Shown: one piece after another, positions 50,959 through 60,035 of the stretch
Numbering within the stretch: position 1 is the first letter of the stretch
Layout: each line of letters starts with the position of its first letter
Origin: Eggerthellaceae bacterium
GTDB lineage: Bacteria > Actinomycetota > Coriobacteriia > Coriobacteriales > Eggerthellaceae
Direction of reading: 5' to 3'
DNA: 64,000 nucleotides
NCBI GenBank assembly: GCA_017432445.1
Contig: JAFRJC010000088.1
Coordinates: 1-64,000, forward strand
The notes under the pieces: generated by a model
Databases searched by the model: none
What the model was told of the DNA's origin: nothing
What the model saw: only the letters and a program-made list of their open reading frames with translations
Made by a program: the position numbers and the translations under genes

Positions 50959-52443
50959 ATGAAACGATTTGCCATGTCCATCCTCATCTGCGCAGCCCTG
51001 AGCGTAGGATTGTTTAGCGGGTGCTCCAATGCTAATCAGTCGACGGCATCTGACACGGCCTCCTCGACAACGGTCACGGCAACAGCATCCTCCGAATCCG
51101 CAAGCACAGCATCCGACAACCTTTCCTCGAGTTCAAGCGATTCCTCGGCGAACGACTCGTCATCCGAAACGAGCGCTTCCGCATCTGGAGAATCGGCAGA
51201 ATCTGAAACGCCATATTCCACCGCAGCTGCTTCGGGAAGCACGGTTTTGGATTCATCCGACATGTTCACGGATCGCGACCTCGAGCAGCAAGCCGACACC
51301 TCCAACGCCAAGACCATCGCCGTAAGCAACGATCAAGACGTGAGCATTACCGAGGAAGGCGTCTACGTGCTCAGCGGCACGGCAACCAACGTGACCGTCG
51401 AAATCAATGCCGATGATGCTGCGAAGGTACAGCTGGTACTTGATGGGCTGAGCATCGCAAACGAAGGCAAGCCCGCCATCTACGTCGTATCCGCCGACAA
51501 GGTTTTCGTCACCACGACGGCGGGCTCGAGCAACGAATTGACCGTTACGGGCGAATTCGCCTCGACCGATTCCGAAAGCAACGTGGACGGCGCCATCTTC
51601 AGCAAAGACGACATCGCGTTCAACGGCGAAGGCACCCTGACCATCAACTCGTCGAACAACGGCATCGTGGGCAAGGACGACGTGAAGTTTACGGGTGGCA
51701 CCTACAAGATCGTCGCAGGAAACCATGCCATCCAGGGCAAGGATTCGGTGCGCATAGCCGACGGCACGTTCAATCTCGAAGCGACGAAGGACGGCATCCA
51801 CGCCGAAAACACCGATGACCAGGCGCTTGGCTACGTGTTCATCGCAGGTGGAACGTTCGACATCCAGGCTGGAAGCGACGGTATCGAAGGCGATGCTGTC
51901 GTGCAAATCGACGGGGGAACGTTCAACATCAACGCCAAAGAAGGCATCGAGGGCACGTATGTGCAGATTAACGACGGCAATACTACCATCAACGCAAGCG
52001 ATGACGGAATAAACGCCACGGCCAAGTCAACGGAATACGACGTCGCCATCGAGATAAACGGCGGCACCGTCGCCATCACGATGGGCTCAGGCGACACCGA
52101 CGCCCTGGACTCCAACGGCTCTCTCATAGTCAACGGCGGCACGGTCGACATCACGGCGCAGTTCGCCTTCGATTTCGTGACAAAGGGCGAATTGAACGGC
52201 GGCACGGTGACCGTGAATGGAGAACAGGTGAGCGAGATCGCCGAATCCATGATGATGGGCGGCCCTGGCGGACAAGGCGGGTTCGGCGACCAGCAGGGCT
52301 TTTCAGGCGAGATGCCGAGCGGCGAAATGCCGAGCGGCGAGGCCCCGCAAGGCGGCCATGGCAGCCATGGCAGCCATGGTCCCAAGGGCGGCATGGGGCG
52401 CGGTTCCAGCGATAGCGCCCAGCCTTCGACCCAGCAGGCTTAG
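50959..52443 (+). CDS. Cthe_2159-like carbohydrate-binding beta-helix lipoprotein
   Basis: 494 residues from ATG 50959 (AAAGGAG six bases upstream); the longer frame from 50806 has no support. Signal peptide and lipobox FSGC (near residue 21) precede a long Ser/Thr/Ala/Glu stalk (22-100). Residues 110-430 are a repeating beta-helix: VEINADDAAKVQLVLDGLSI, NGIVGKDDVKFTGGTYKI, GTFNIEA-like and GSDGIEGDAVVQIDGG turns. This architecture is that of Cthe_2159 proteins, which bind polysaccharides such as pectate or cellulose. The C-terminus is Gly/Pro/Met-rich with GSH triplets. It is likely displayed on the cell surface. Confidence 0.86.
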   Translation: MKRFAMSILICAALSVGLFSGCSNANQSTASDTASSTTVTATASSESASTASDNLSSSSSDSSANDSSSETSASASGESAESETPYSTAAASGSTVLDSSDMFTDRDLEQQADTSNAKTIAVSNDQDVSITEEGVYVLSGTATNVTVEINADDAAKVQLVLDGLSIANEGKPAIYVVSADKVFVTTTAGSSNELTVTGEFASTDSESNVDGAIFSKDDIAFNGEGTLTINSSNNGIVGKDDVKFTGGTYKIVAGNHAIQGKDSVRIADGTFNLEATKDGIHAENTDDQALGYVFIAGGTFDIQAGSDGIEGDAVVQIDGGTFNINAKEGIEGTYVQINDGNTTINASDDGINATAKSTEYDVAIEINGGTVAITMGSGDTDALDSNGSLIVNGGTVDITAQFAFDFVTKGELNGGTVTVNGEQVSEIAESMMMGGPGGQGGFGDQQGFSGEMPSGEMPSGEAPQGGHGSHGSHGPKGGMGRGSSDSAQPSTQQA

Positions 52444-52454
52444 ATGAATCGCAA

Positions 52455-52485
52455 GATGAGCCGAAGATACGTTCTTCGGCTCATC
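52455..52485. terminator. Hairpin with TACGT loop after the beta-helix gene
   Basis: Perfect 13-base stem GATGAGCCGAAGA with loop TACGT. Third member of the TACGT-loop family (with 14632 and 17810). Confidence 0.65.
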
Positions 52486-52500
52486 GGATGGGTTAACGAA

Positions 52501-52529
52501 AAGGGAGGGGTCTCATCGACCCCTCCCTT
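52501..52529. terminator. Bidirectional terminator
   Basis: 12-base stem AAGGGAGGGGTC with GACCCCTCCCTT, five-base loop, followed by CCTT on the plus side. It acts between the convergent beta-helix and FIST genes. Confidence 0.75.
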
Positions 52530-52566
52530 CCTTATGCAAAGCTAAGGCCGGTAGCTTTTAAGCCAA

Positions 52567-52591
52567 AGCCCGCTTCGGTGCTAGGCGGGCT
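52567..52591 (-). terminator. Terminator of the FIST-domain gene
   Basis: On the minus strand AGCCCGC, CTAGCACCGAA, GCGGGCT is followed by TTGGCTT, about 22 bases after the gene's stop. Confidence 0.55.
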
Positions 52592-52613
52592 CCAGGTTTC
52601 GCGTGGTGGCTGC

Positions 52614-53792
52614 TTAGGCCAAAGCGGTGAACGACAGCATCAAGCCACCGATGGAGTTGCAGCCGTCCTGCTCGAAGCCGTACTCACCGAAAGTGAACTC
52701 GGCCAGGAACGGCACGCCGTCGGCCTCCTTGATGAAGGAGTCAGCCACTTCGCCGATGCGGTCGCCGATGGCGGCACGACGTCCGCCGCAGTGCACGAAG
52801 AAGTAGGCGGCGGGAGCGGGGGCGTCCATCTTGCCGGCGAGCTTCTTCAAATCCGCGGAAACCTCGGCAATGGAGCCGATTAGTCCGTCAACGCTACCGT
52901 CCATGCAAATGACGGCGGTCTTTTCGACGACGCGCGCGCCCACGGCGATGGAGTGGTCGTCGTTGCCGTTCATGGGGTGGCGAATGGCGGTGAGGTCACC
53001 CAGGCGGTCCTTCACGCCCAGCGGAGCCACGATGGATGCGACGAGCAGATCGCCGCCCATCAGTTGGTCGGTGCTCATGCCGCGCCACTCGGCGTACACG
53101 TCGAGCGCCGGCTTGCCGTCGATCTCGGCGATGCCGCGCTCGCCGTCCATCTTGGTGACCACGCCGAACTTGTCGGTTTCGGCATAGGCGCCCGTGAACT
53201 TGTTGACCATGGGAGCATCGGTGTAGAAGAAAGCCACGATGCAGCCGTCCTGGAAGCACTCGGTGCCGCTGTACAGCCACCACTTGCCGGCAATCTCGTT
53301 GTCAGCAGCGCTACCACCGAAGAATGGAACGCGGCCGATGACGTCGGTTACGCCCTTGATGTAGTGCTCCTCCTCTGCCGGAGAGGCGGCCATGTACCAG
53401 TAGGTGGGAGCACAGTCCTTGCCGGCGGCCTCCATGGCCTTCTTGGCGAGCATCTGGCCTACTCGGCGGGCGCACTTGTCGGCGTCACGCGGAGCCCCTG
53501 CCGTGCCCACGACCACGTCGTCGCCGCCGAGGGCGAGGATACCCACGAAGGGCTTGTCGCCGCCGATGTAACCTTCGGGAGTGATGATGCCGGTGAACGA
53601 GGTGTTGCCCAGCACGGGCACGCCGGGAAGCTCCCCGGCAATTGCCGCGAGCAGTTCTGCGGAATCGTAATCACAGCTACCGTAGGTCATGGCGACCTTG
53701 GCACCCTCGATGCCTGCTGCAACCTTCGCAGCGACTTCCTTGCCAGCCTCGGCTGCCGTTGCGGCGGTAGATGTGGCGACGAAACTCTTCAT
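52614..53792 (-). CDS. FIST-domain signal-sensing protein
   Basis: 392 residues from ATG 53792 (GGAAAGGAG nine bases upstream). The N-terminal FIST part has AKVAMTYGSCDYDSAELLAA, GNTSFTGIITPEGYIGG and a GGSAADNEIAGKWWLY block; the C-terminal FIST_C part ends with FFVHCGGRRAAIGDR and EFTFGEYG. FIST proteins bind small ligands, probably amino acids, and often pair with chemotaxis or kinase genes; none is adjacent. No signal peptide is seen, so it is cytoplasmic. It lies between the beta-helix lipoprotein and ilvE, with a 160-base upstream gap carrying a short GGGA-ACTG-TCCC palindrome. Confidence 0.88.
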   Translation of the reverse strand: MKSFVATSTAATAAEAGKEVAAKVAAGIEGAKVAMTYGSCDYDSAELLAAIAGELPGVPVLGNTSFTGIITPEGYIGGDKPFVGILALGGDDVVVGTAGAPRDADKCARRVGQMLAKKAMEAAGKDCAPTYWYMAASPAEEEHYIKGVTDVIGRVPFFGGSAADNEIAGKWWLYSGTECFQDGCIVAFFYTDAPMVNKFTGAYAETDKFGVVTKMDGERGIAEIDGKPALDVYAEWRGMSTDQLMGGDLLVASIVAPLGVKDRLGDLTAIRHPMNGNDDHSIAVGARVVEKTAVICMDGSVDGLIGSIAEVSADLKKLAGKMDAPAPAAYFFVHCGGRRAAIGDRIGEVADSFIKEADGVPFLAEFTFGEYGFEQDGCNSIGGLMLSFTALA

Positions 53793-53952
53793 ATGAAGCT
53801 CCTTTCCATGCACATAACTTCCTGTTACTGCTTCGCAGGACCCCAAGCCGAGATCCTGGTAGAGCCAACTGCCTGGGGGATGGCAGCTCTCGGAGCCCGA
53901 CCATCCACCCGATTTCAGAAAAGCGCCAAAGGGAACTGTCCCCTTGTATGCT

Positions 53953-55017
53953 TTACGCGATCTTGCACACCCAGCCGAAGGGATCCTCCGCTTCGCAGGT
54001 CTGGATGCCCACGAGCGTCTCGCGCAGCTTCTTCATGACCGGACCGCTCGTCTCGACGCCGTCGGGGAAGGCGACGTCGACGCCTTCGGCTTCGATCTTG
54101 CCCACGGGGCTGATGACGGCCGCGGTGCCGCACAGACCGCACTCGACGAAATCGCCGTTGGTGACCTCTTCGAACTTCACGGGACGCTCGACCACGTTCA
54201 TGCCGAGCACGTCACGCGCCACCTGCACGAGCGAACGGCGGGTTATGCTGGGCAGGATGGAGTCGGTGTGCGACTGAGGCACGACCAAGGTGCCCTCTTT
54301 ATCGACGAGCAGGACGTTGGCGCCACCCGTCTCCTCGACGTAGGTGCGGCTCTCCGAATCGAGGTACAGATTCTCGGCGTAGCCGGCATCGTGGGCCTCA
54401 GTTACAGGCAGCAGGCTCATGGCGTAGTTCAGGCCGGCCTTGATGTTGCCCGTGCCGCGCGGGGCAGCGCGGTCGTACTTGGAGATGGTCAGCTTCACGG
54501 CCGTGTCGCCGCCCTTGAAGTAAGGTCCGACCGGCGTAACGAAAATGCGGAACTGGTACTCGTCGGCAGGCTTCACGCCGATGACGTTGCCCGTCGCGAC
54601 CATGAACGGACGAATGTAGAGCGTGGCGCCCGAGCCGTAGGGCGGCACCCAAGCGGCGTTCGCGGCGACGACCTGCTTGACGGCCTCGACGAACTCGTCC
54701 TCGGGGAAGGCAGGCATGACCAGGCGGCGGGCCGAATCGGCCATGCGGCTTGCGTTCAGGTCGGGGCGGAAGCACACGATGGAGCCGTCTGCGGTGGTGT
54801 AGGCCTTCAGGCCCTCGAAGACCTCCTGGCAGTAATGGAAGATCCCGGCGTCCTCGCTCAGGGTGAGCGTATGGTCCTCGGTCAGATAACCCTTTTCCCA
54901 GGCCCCGTCCTTGTAGTTGCTCACATAGCTGTAATCGCAAGGCATGTAGTTAAAGCCGAGATTACCCCAATCCAGGTCTTTCTTTTCCAAAGTTATCATC
55001 TCCTTACCTGTCGTCAT
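53953..55017 (-). CDS. ilvE: Branched-chain amino acid aminotransferase
   Basis: 354 residues, as for class IV transaminases of the BCAT type II group. The PLP lysine lies in GNIKAGLNYAMSLLP (near residue 207); other hallmarks are EVFEGLKAYTTADG (near 65), RPDLNASRM (near 87), EETGGANVLLV (near 243) and CGTAAVISPVG (near 317). It transfers amino groups between glutamate and leucine, isoleucine or valine. Starts at 55017 and 54999 (MITLEKKDLDWGN) are both possible; the first is kept because AAGGAG is too close to the second. It is monocistronic, and the second copy of the structured element lies 185 bases upstream. Confidence 0.93.
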   Translation of the reverse strand: MTTGKEMITLEKKDLDWGNLGFNYMPCDYSYVSNYKDGAWEKGYLTEDHTLTLSEDAGIFHYCQEVFEGLKAYTTADGSIVCFRPDLNASRMADSARRLVMPAFPEDEFVEAVKQVVAANAAWVPPYGSGATLYIRPFMVATGNVIGVKPADEYQFRIFVTPVGPYFKGGDTAVKLTISKYDRAAPRGTGNIKAGLNYAMSLLPVTEAHDAGYAENLYLDSESRTYVEETGGANVLLVDKEGTLVVPQSHTDSILPSITRRSLVQVARDVLGMNVVERPVKFEEVTNGDFVECGLCGTAAVISPVGKIEAEGVDVAFPDGVETSGPVMKKLRETLVGIQTCEAEDPFGWVCKIA

Positions 55018-55202
55018 TTCTGCTACTTCCAGATTCTACTCCCTCGTGCCGTATCGTGGGGAAATTAACGGGCGTTTAATACTAAGATTAATCGCACCCG
55101 CAGCTTAAAAGCCCTTGAGTCTAGCCAAGGAGAAACCTTGCTTCGAGCCGTGTCTGACGGTCGTGTGATTCGTAAAGCAGGCAGTCGCCATCTATAGCCA
55201 GA

Positions 55203-55351
55203 CCAGCCAGGCGGGCGGCCGCAGGGAGTGAGGGCGATTCTGCAGACACAAACTTTAACCATTCAAGTGTTTGGTCGAAGCCATGCCCGAATCCCCCTAC
55301 GGCCGCCCGCCCGGCTGGCCAAGCCGCAATAATAACGGCGAACATTGCCGT
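55203..55351. ncRNA. Structured element, copy 2
   Basis: This lies in the 425-base gap between divergent ilvE and the dlt operon. A closing stem pairs 55203-55208 with 55313-55318 and 55210-55221 with 55300-55311 (arm GGCGGGCGGCCG), with one bulged base on each side. The enclosed core holds GCGATTCTGCA, AACCATTCAA and CGAAGCCA as in copy 1, and a separate hairpin ACGGC/GCCGT follows at 55335-55351. The orientation relative to flanking genes is the same as copy 1. The rest of the gap (55018-55202 and 55352-55442) shows no further structure that I can support. Confidence 0.6.
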
Positions 55352-55442
55352 GGCCGTGGCCTTTTAGTAGGTTAGAAGTGTAGGGCATACCAAATATGGT
55401 AAGATTTCTCTTTGCATGAACAATACGAATCGAGGAGTACAA

Positions 55443-55685
55443 ATGCAGCACATCATGCGTCTCACGCTATCCCTTGTCATTGCGCTCGTCACCTGCCTCG
55501 GCGCCTTTGCGCTCACAGGTTGCGGCGGTTCCAGCTCTGCGAGCAGCGCCGCGAGCGAGCAGGCCACCTCGGCGCAAGCCGCCGAATCTTCGGACAGCGC
55601 CGCTTCCGACGAGGCAACCGACGAAGCTGACGACGAGGAGCAGGACAACTGCTACGGTGACGACCTGCCAGCTCGGAAGTCGTAG
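55443..55685 (+). CDS. Small lipoprotein at head of dlt operon
   Basis: 80 residues from ATG 55443 (GAGGAG upstream); an ATG at 55416 is less well supported. A signal peptide with lipobox ALTGC (cysteine near residue 27) is followed only by a Ser/Ala, then Asp/Glu-rich tail, ending CYGDDLPARKS. It has no globular domain. dltA starts five bases after the stop, so it belongs to the dlt transcript. In Firmicutes this place is usually held by dltX, a membrane peptide with a different signature, which here is at the operon end. Confidence 0.7.
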   Translation: MQHIMRLTLSLVIALVTCLGAFALTGCGGSSSASSAASEQATSAQAAESSDSAASDEATDEADDEEQDNCYGDDLPARKS

Positions 55686-55690
55686 CGCCC

Positions 55691-57256
55691 ATGGCAAGCC
55701 GCCTCCAAGCCGCCATCGACGCGCAAGCCCAGCGCGTTCCCCAAAAGACCGCTTTTTACAATAGCCGCGGAGAATCTATTACTTATAGCGAGCTCAAGCG
55801 CCAATCCGATGCGCTCGCGCATTGGATTGCGAAAAACGACTCCATCACGCCGAAAACGCCACTTGTCGTGTACGGCCACAAATCTCCGTTGATGCTGGTC
55901 TGCTTTATGGCCTGCGTGAAGAGCGGGCATGCCTACGTTCCCGTCGACGTCGTGTACCCACGCGACCGCGTGGCTTCCATCATCGGACAACTGGGCCCCA
56001 CGGTTGTACTCGACACCATCGGGACGATCCCGCAACTGCTCGAAGACGCGCTCGAACGCCCTTGCTTTGACGTGACCGAGCTGCAAGCCGAGCTTGCGGA
56101 CGAACTTTGCGCCGCACAAGACGCAACGCTGGAAGGCGTCGGCGAAAACGACCTGTTCTACATCTTGTTTACCTCGGGCAGCACGGGTACTCCCAAAGGG
56201 GTCCAGATTACGACCGAGTGCGTCGACAACTTCTCGAAGTGGCTCATGGACAGCGAATTCGCCGTCGACGAGGAGCGCATCTGGTTCAACCGCTCCCCGT
56301 TCACCTTCGACGTGAGCCTCACCGACATGGCAGCAGGCCTCACGAGGGGCGATACGCTGTTCGCCCTGGAGGACGAGGCAGACAAGAGCTTGGCCTTGGC
56401 CTTCGAGGCGCTTGGGACGAGCGACGCCACCGAATGGGTGTCCACCCCCTCATTTGTCGACCAGTGCCTAGCCGACGAATCCTTCGACGCCCAGCTCATG
56501 CCCAACCTGAAGCGCATGCTGCTCGCAGGCGAGGTGCTCCGTCCCGAAACCGTGCGCCTTGCCCAGAAGCGCTTCCCGGGCCTGCGCGTGTTCAACGGCT
56601 ACGGCCCCACCGAATCGACCGACCTCGTGACGCTATGTGAGATAACGCCCGAGATGCTCAGCGCCGACCGCGCGCTTCCCATCGGCTACGCTAAACCGGA
56701 TTCACAGCTTCTGGTGCTCGACCCCGTATCGCTCGAGCCGCTTCCCGACGGGGAGCATGGCGAGCTGTTCGTCGTCGGCAACACGGTTGCGACAGGCTAC
56801 TGGCAGCGCGACGACCTCACGCAGGCCGCTTTCGGCTGCTGCCCGCAACAGCTGGCCGGGCAGTCCCGCTCCTACCGTACGGGAGACGAGGTGACGCGTG
56901 AGCCGGACGGCCTGTACTACTACCACGGCCGCTACGATTTGCAGATTAAGCTCCACGGCTACCGTATCGAGCTCGGCGACATCGAATCGGCCCTCTGCGC
57001 ACTCCCCGAAGTGCACATGGCCTGTGTGCTTCCCTCCATGCGCGACGGAGCGATTTCACACCTCGTGGCGCTTCTCGTTCTGGCAGACCCGAACGAGAAG
57101 GCAGGCTTTGCGCTCACGAAGCGTCTTAAGGCCGCCCTGCGCACGACCATCCCATCCTATATGGTCCCGCGTGCGTTCAAATATGTCGACGCGTTCCCGC
57201 TCAACCCCAGCGGCAAAGCTGACCGCAAGGCGCTCGCCGCCCTGATTACCGATTAG
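55691..57256 (+). CDS. dltA: D-alanine--carrier protein ligase DltA
   Basis: 521 residues. The AMP-binding signature FTSGSTGTPKGVQITTE lies near residue 158, NGYGPTESTDLVTLCE near 303, YRTGDEV near 396 and the closing lysine in NPSGKADRKAL near 509. Overall length and closeness to the carrier gene identify DltA, which activates D-alanine with ATP and loads it on DltC. It is the first catalytic gene of dltABCDX. Start ATG 55691 follows GGAAGTCGTAGCGCCC. dltB follows after two bases. Other amino-acid adenylation roles are unlikely given the full operon. Confidence 0.95.
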   Translation: MASRLQAAIDAQAQRVPQKTAFYNSRGESITYSELKRQSDALAHWIAKNDSITPKTPLVVYGHKSPLMLVCFMACVKSGHAYVPVDVVYPRDRVASIIGQLGPTVVLDTIGTIPQLLEDALERPCFDVTELQAELADELCAAQDATLEGVGENDLFYILFTSGSTGTPKGVQITTECVDNFSKWLMDSEFAVDEERIWFNRSPFTFDVSLTDMAAGLTRGDTLFALEDEADKSLALAFEALGTSDATEWVSTPSFVDQCLADESFDAQLMPNLKRMLLAGEVLRPETVRLAQKRFPGLRVFNGYGPTESTDLVTLCEITPEMLSADRALPIGYAKPDSQLLVLDPVSLEPLPDGEHGELFVVGNTVATGYWQRDDLTQAAFGCCPQQLAGQSRSYRTGDEVTREPDGLYYYHGRYDLQIKLHGYRIELGDIESALCALPEVHMACVLPSMRDGAISHLVALLVLADPNEKAGFALTKRLKAALRTTIPSYMVPRAFKYVDAFPLNPSGKADRKALAALITD

Positions 57257-57258
57257 CC

Positions 57259-58476
57259 ATGAGTTTCTACGCCGAGCCAGCCTTCTTCATCCTGCTCGTT
57301 CCCATCGTCGGGATCGCGGTGCTGCTCGGCGTCAACGAGAAGCCCCTAGGGCGCTATGGCTTAGGCGCGTCGGTGCTCATGTTGCTGTTGCTGTTCAGCC
57401 GCTCGATTGAAAGCCTGGTCTTCTTTGCATGCTATCTGGTTTTCTCCCTGCGTCTTGCTCGTTGGGTGTCCAACCTGTTCAGCGAGACCGCACGCACTGA
57501 CAGCGACTCTTCGGCTCATTCACCCCATCCGAAGCGCATCGCGCTGTACCGCATCGCCTTGGCCCTGCAGATCGCGCCGCTTGCCGTCTACAAGGTGGGC
57601 GTGCTGTTCCAACCTGATTTCTTGGGCTTCATCGGCATCTCCTACATCACGTTCAAGGCCGTACAGGTGCTCATCGAGATACGCGACGGCCTGATCAAGG
57701 ATCTGGGCACCCTAGAATACCTGTACTTCTTGGTCTTCTTCCCCACGATTACCTCGGGCCCCATTCTGCGCAGCCGCAAGTTCGTCGATGACCTGAACGC
57801 AAAGCGCACGCGCGACGAATACCTGCAGCTCCTGTACCGAGGCGCGGGCTGGTTTATGCTGGGTGCGCTCTACAAGTTCGTTGGGGCTCCCGTAGGCCAG
57901 TGGGCCATGTGGTTTTTGCCCAGTGTCATCGGCGCGGCGACGCCTGCGGCAGCTACGGGGGCGAACGTCGTGTACGCGCTGGGCTACACGCTCTACCTGT
58001 TCTTCGACTTCGCAGGGTATTCGCATATGGCAGTGGGGTTGGGCTATGCGCTGGGCATCGAGGTGCCCCGTAACTTCCGAGCCCCCTTCCTGGCCATCGA
58101 CATCAAGGACTTCTGGAATCGCTGGCACATCAGCTTGTCGACGTGGCTGCGCGATTTCGTCTTCATGCGCTTCTCGGCGGCGGCCATCGAGCACAAGTGG
58201 TTCAAGTCCTCGGTCACAACGGCCTGCATCGGTTTCGTGCTCAACATGACGCTCATGGGCATTTGGCATGGGCTGACCGTCGACTACCTGGTCTACGGCC
58301 TGTACCACGGCCTTCTTCTGGCCGGATGCGAACTCATGCAGCGCAAGTGGGGGTTTTACAAGAAGCATAGGCGCGAGAAATGGTTCAAGCTGTGCTCGTG
58401 GGCGGTCACCATGGTCGCCGTCGTGTTCGGCATGGCCCTGTTCAGTGGTCAGGTGTTCCATAATCCGCTCGGATAA
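57259..58476 (+). CDS. dltB: D-alanyl transfer membrane protein DltB (MBOAT)
   Basis: 405 residues, about eleven to twelve helices. MBOAT hallmarks: DFWNRWHISLSTWLRDFVFM near residue 285 and the catalytic histidine in MGIWHGLTVDYLVYGLYHG near residue 335. DltB moves D-alanine from DltC to the outside in concert with DltX and DltD. A Ser/His-rich loop between helices two and three (about 77-92) is longer than usual. It overlaps nothing and is two bases from dltA; dltC begins 51 bases after the stop. Confidence 0.95.
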   Translation: MSFYAEPAFFILLVPIVGIAVLLGVNEKPLGRYGLGASVLMLLLLFSRSIESLVFFACYLVFSLRLARWVSNLFSETARTDSDSSAHSPHPKRIALYRIALALQIAPLAVYKVGVLFQPDFLGFIGISYITFKAVQVLIEIRDGLIKDLGTLEYLYFLVFFPTITSGPILRSRKFVDDLNAKRTRDEYLQLLYRGAGWFMLGALYKFVGAPVGQWAMWFLPSVIGAATPAAATGANVVYALGYTLYLFFDFAGYSHMAVGLGYALGIEVPRNFRAPFLAIDIKDFWNRWHISLSTWLRDFVFMRFSAAAIEHKWFKSSVTTACIGFVLNMTLMGIWHGLTVDYLVYGLYHGLLLAGCELMQRKWGFYKKHRREKWFKLCSWAVTMVAVVFGMALFSGQVFHNPLG

Positions 58477-58527
58477 TGGGGAGAGGGCTCAAACCCTTTT
58501 CCACGGAAGATGAAAGCGAGGAAAGAC

Positions 58528-58773
58528 ATGGCTAACGAAAACATCGAGGAGCGCATCATCGAATTGCTCATCGATATCACCGGCGAGGAAGAAATCGGCG
58601 ACTACCGCGACGACGACCTGTTCGAAGAGGATGTCCTTGACTCGCTGGGCGCTATCGAGCTGCTCGTGCGCCTGAAGGAGGAGTTCGGCATCGCAATCGC
58701 CCCGACCGAGCTCGAGCGCGAGGAGATGAACAGCGTCAACAAGATCGTCGAGCGCGTACAGGAGCGCCTGTAA
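58528..58773 (+). CDS. dltC: D-alanyl carrier protein DltC
   Basis: 81 residues from ATG 58528 (GAGGAAAGAC directly upstream; ATG 58510 possible). The phosphopantetheine serine is in EDVLDSLGAIELLVRL (near residue 37). Acidic four-helix carrier protein, charged with D-alanine by DltA. The 54-base space before it lies within the operon. Between dltC and dltD is a 98-base gap without a hairpin. Confidence 0.94.
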   Translation: MANENIEERIIELLIDITGEEEIGDYRDDDLFEEDVLDSLGAIELLVRLKEEFGIAIAPTELEREEMNSVNKIVERVQERL

Positions 58774-58871
58774 GACAGACGCCGACCTCGGCCGGCGACG
58801 TAACCGGCTGCAAGCACGGTCGAGAAGGAACCTTCCCCTCGACCGCAAAACGGGAGCTGACAAGAAGAAAC

Positions 58872-60035
58872 GTGGAACCGCATGTTTTACATAGCCGTTT
58901 AGCCGCCCTTGCGGTGGGCGTGGCCTTGGCACTGGGAGTCATAGCGCTCGTGTGCCTGCTCTTCCCCGCGCAATCGCTCACGCGCGAGGGAATCGACTAT
59001 GGCTACGTATACTCGGGCGCGAAGTCTTCGAGCGTGGAGTTCGTGGAATCGGCCATGACCGAAGAATCGCTTCTGGTGTTCGGCTCGTCGGAGCTGTCGA
59101 CACCCAAGCGCATTGTGCCCCAAGTGCCCGCGCAGGTCTTCGGCACGGCCGATTACGGTTTGCGCTTGATGCTGATAGGCGAAGCCTTTGACCAGAGCCT
59201 ATGGCATGCCATCGCATTGGGGGCCTACCAACAAGCAGGCATCCCGCGCAACAAGGTCGCGCTTATCGTGACGCCAGGCTGGTTTGTCGACGGCGGTCAG
59301 GATGCCGATACCTTCGGCACGCGTTTCTCCTATTCGCTGTACAACGGCTTCTGTTCCAACCCCCAGGTGCCCGACGAGGCGAAGGCCTACGTGCGATCCC
59401 GTTTGGAAAAGCTCGGTATCGACGAGACCGCGCTGAACGCCGCAAACCCCTCGCTTCCCCAGGATTATCTGAACGCCTTCGCTCTCAAGGCGCTCGACGA
59501 CCTCAAGCTTCGACAAGGCCTCATCGAGGTGCGCGCAAAGGGAATCGACCTCGTCGACGAGGAGAATCCGGCCACCCCTGATTTCGAGGCGCTACGACAA
59601 GAGGCAATCAAGACTGGCGAGCAGATGAGCACCACCAACGACTGGGGCGTAGAGGACGCGTTCTACACCAACCAACTCGAGCCCGCACTCGCCGACGCGA
59701 AAGACAGCAGGGCCGACGAAACCTATTCGAACACCCCCGAATACGATGACTTGAATTGCTTCCTGGACATCGCCGACGCTTGCGGCATCGAGGTGCTCGT
59801 GGTGCTCTCACCTGAGATGGGGCCGTATTACGACTACATCGGCATAGGAAAAGAGACGCGCGCGGCCAGCTACGAGCGCGTCCGCTCAATAGTTGCAAAG
59901 CATTCCGCCAAGCTAGCCGATTTCTCGGACCGTGAATACGAGAAGTATTTCCTGTACGAGATCGTGCACTTCGGCTGGACGGGATGGGTCGATGTCGAAG
60001 AGAGCCTCTACCGATTTGCACAGGACGGTGTATGA
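58872..60035 (+). CDS. dltD: D-alanylation protein DltD
   Basis: 387 residues. GTG 58872 is used (AAGAAGAAAC upstream; weak). One N-terminal helix (10-34) anchors the protein; the rest is extracytoplasmic. The SGNH-like catalytic serine is in VFGSSELS (near residue 71), and the closing block FLYEIVHFGWTGWVDVE (near 360) carries the D/H pair region. DltD completes transfer of D-alanine to (lipo)teichoic acid or a related polymer. Its stop overlaps the ATG of the DltX-like gene. The presence of a full dlt set suggests a glycerol- or ribitol-phosphate-like polymer in this cell envelope. Confidence 0.93.
   Translation: MEPHVLHSRLAALAVGVALALGVIALVCLLFPAQSLTREGIDYGYVYSGAKSSSVEFVESAMTEESLLVFGSSELSTPKRIVPQVPAQVFGTADYGLRLMLIGEAFDQSLWHAIALGAYQQAGIPRNKVALIVTPGWFVDGGQDADTFGTRFSYSLYNGFCSNPQVPDEAKAYVRSRLEKLGIDETALNAANPSLPQDYLNAFALKALDDLKLRQGLIEVRAKGIDLVDEENPATPDFEALRQEAIKTGEQMSTTNDWGVEDAFYTNQLEPALADAKDSRADETYSNTPEYDDLNCFLDIADACGIEVLVVLSPEMGPYYDYIGIGKETRAASYERVRSIVAKHSAKLADFSDREYEKYFLYEIVHFGWTGWVDVEESLYRFAQDGV

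Noticed and set aside
52358-52382. Tandem GGCAGCCAT units resembling a short repeat array
   Set aside because: They are nine-base codon repeats that encode Gly-Ser-His triplets at the end of the beta-helix lipoprotein. There are no spacers and no CRISPR features.
55018-55202. Possible T-box or leucine attenuator upstream of ilvE
   Set aside because: No T-box sequence, no run of Leu/Ile/Val codons in a leader peptide and no terminator/antiterminator pair were seen.
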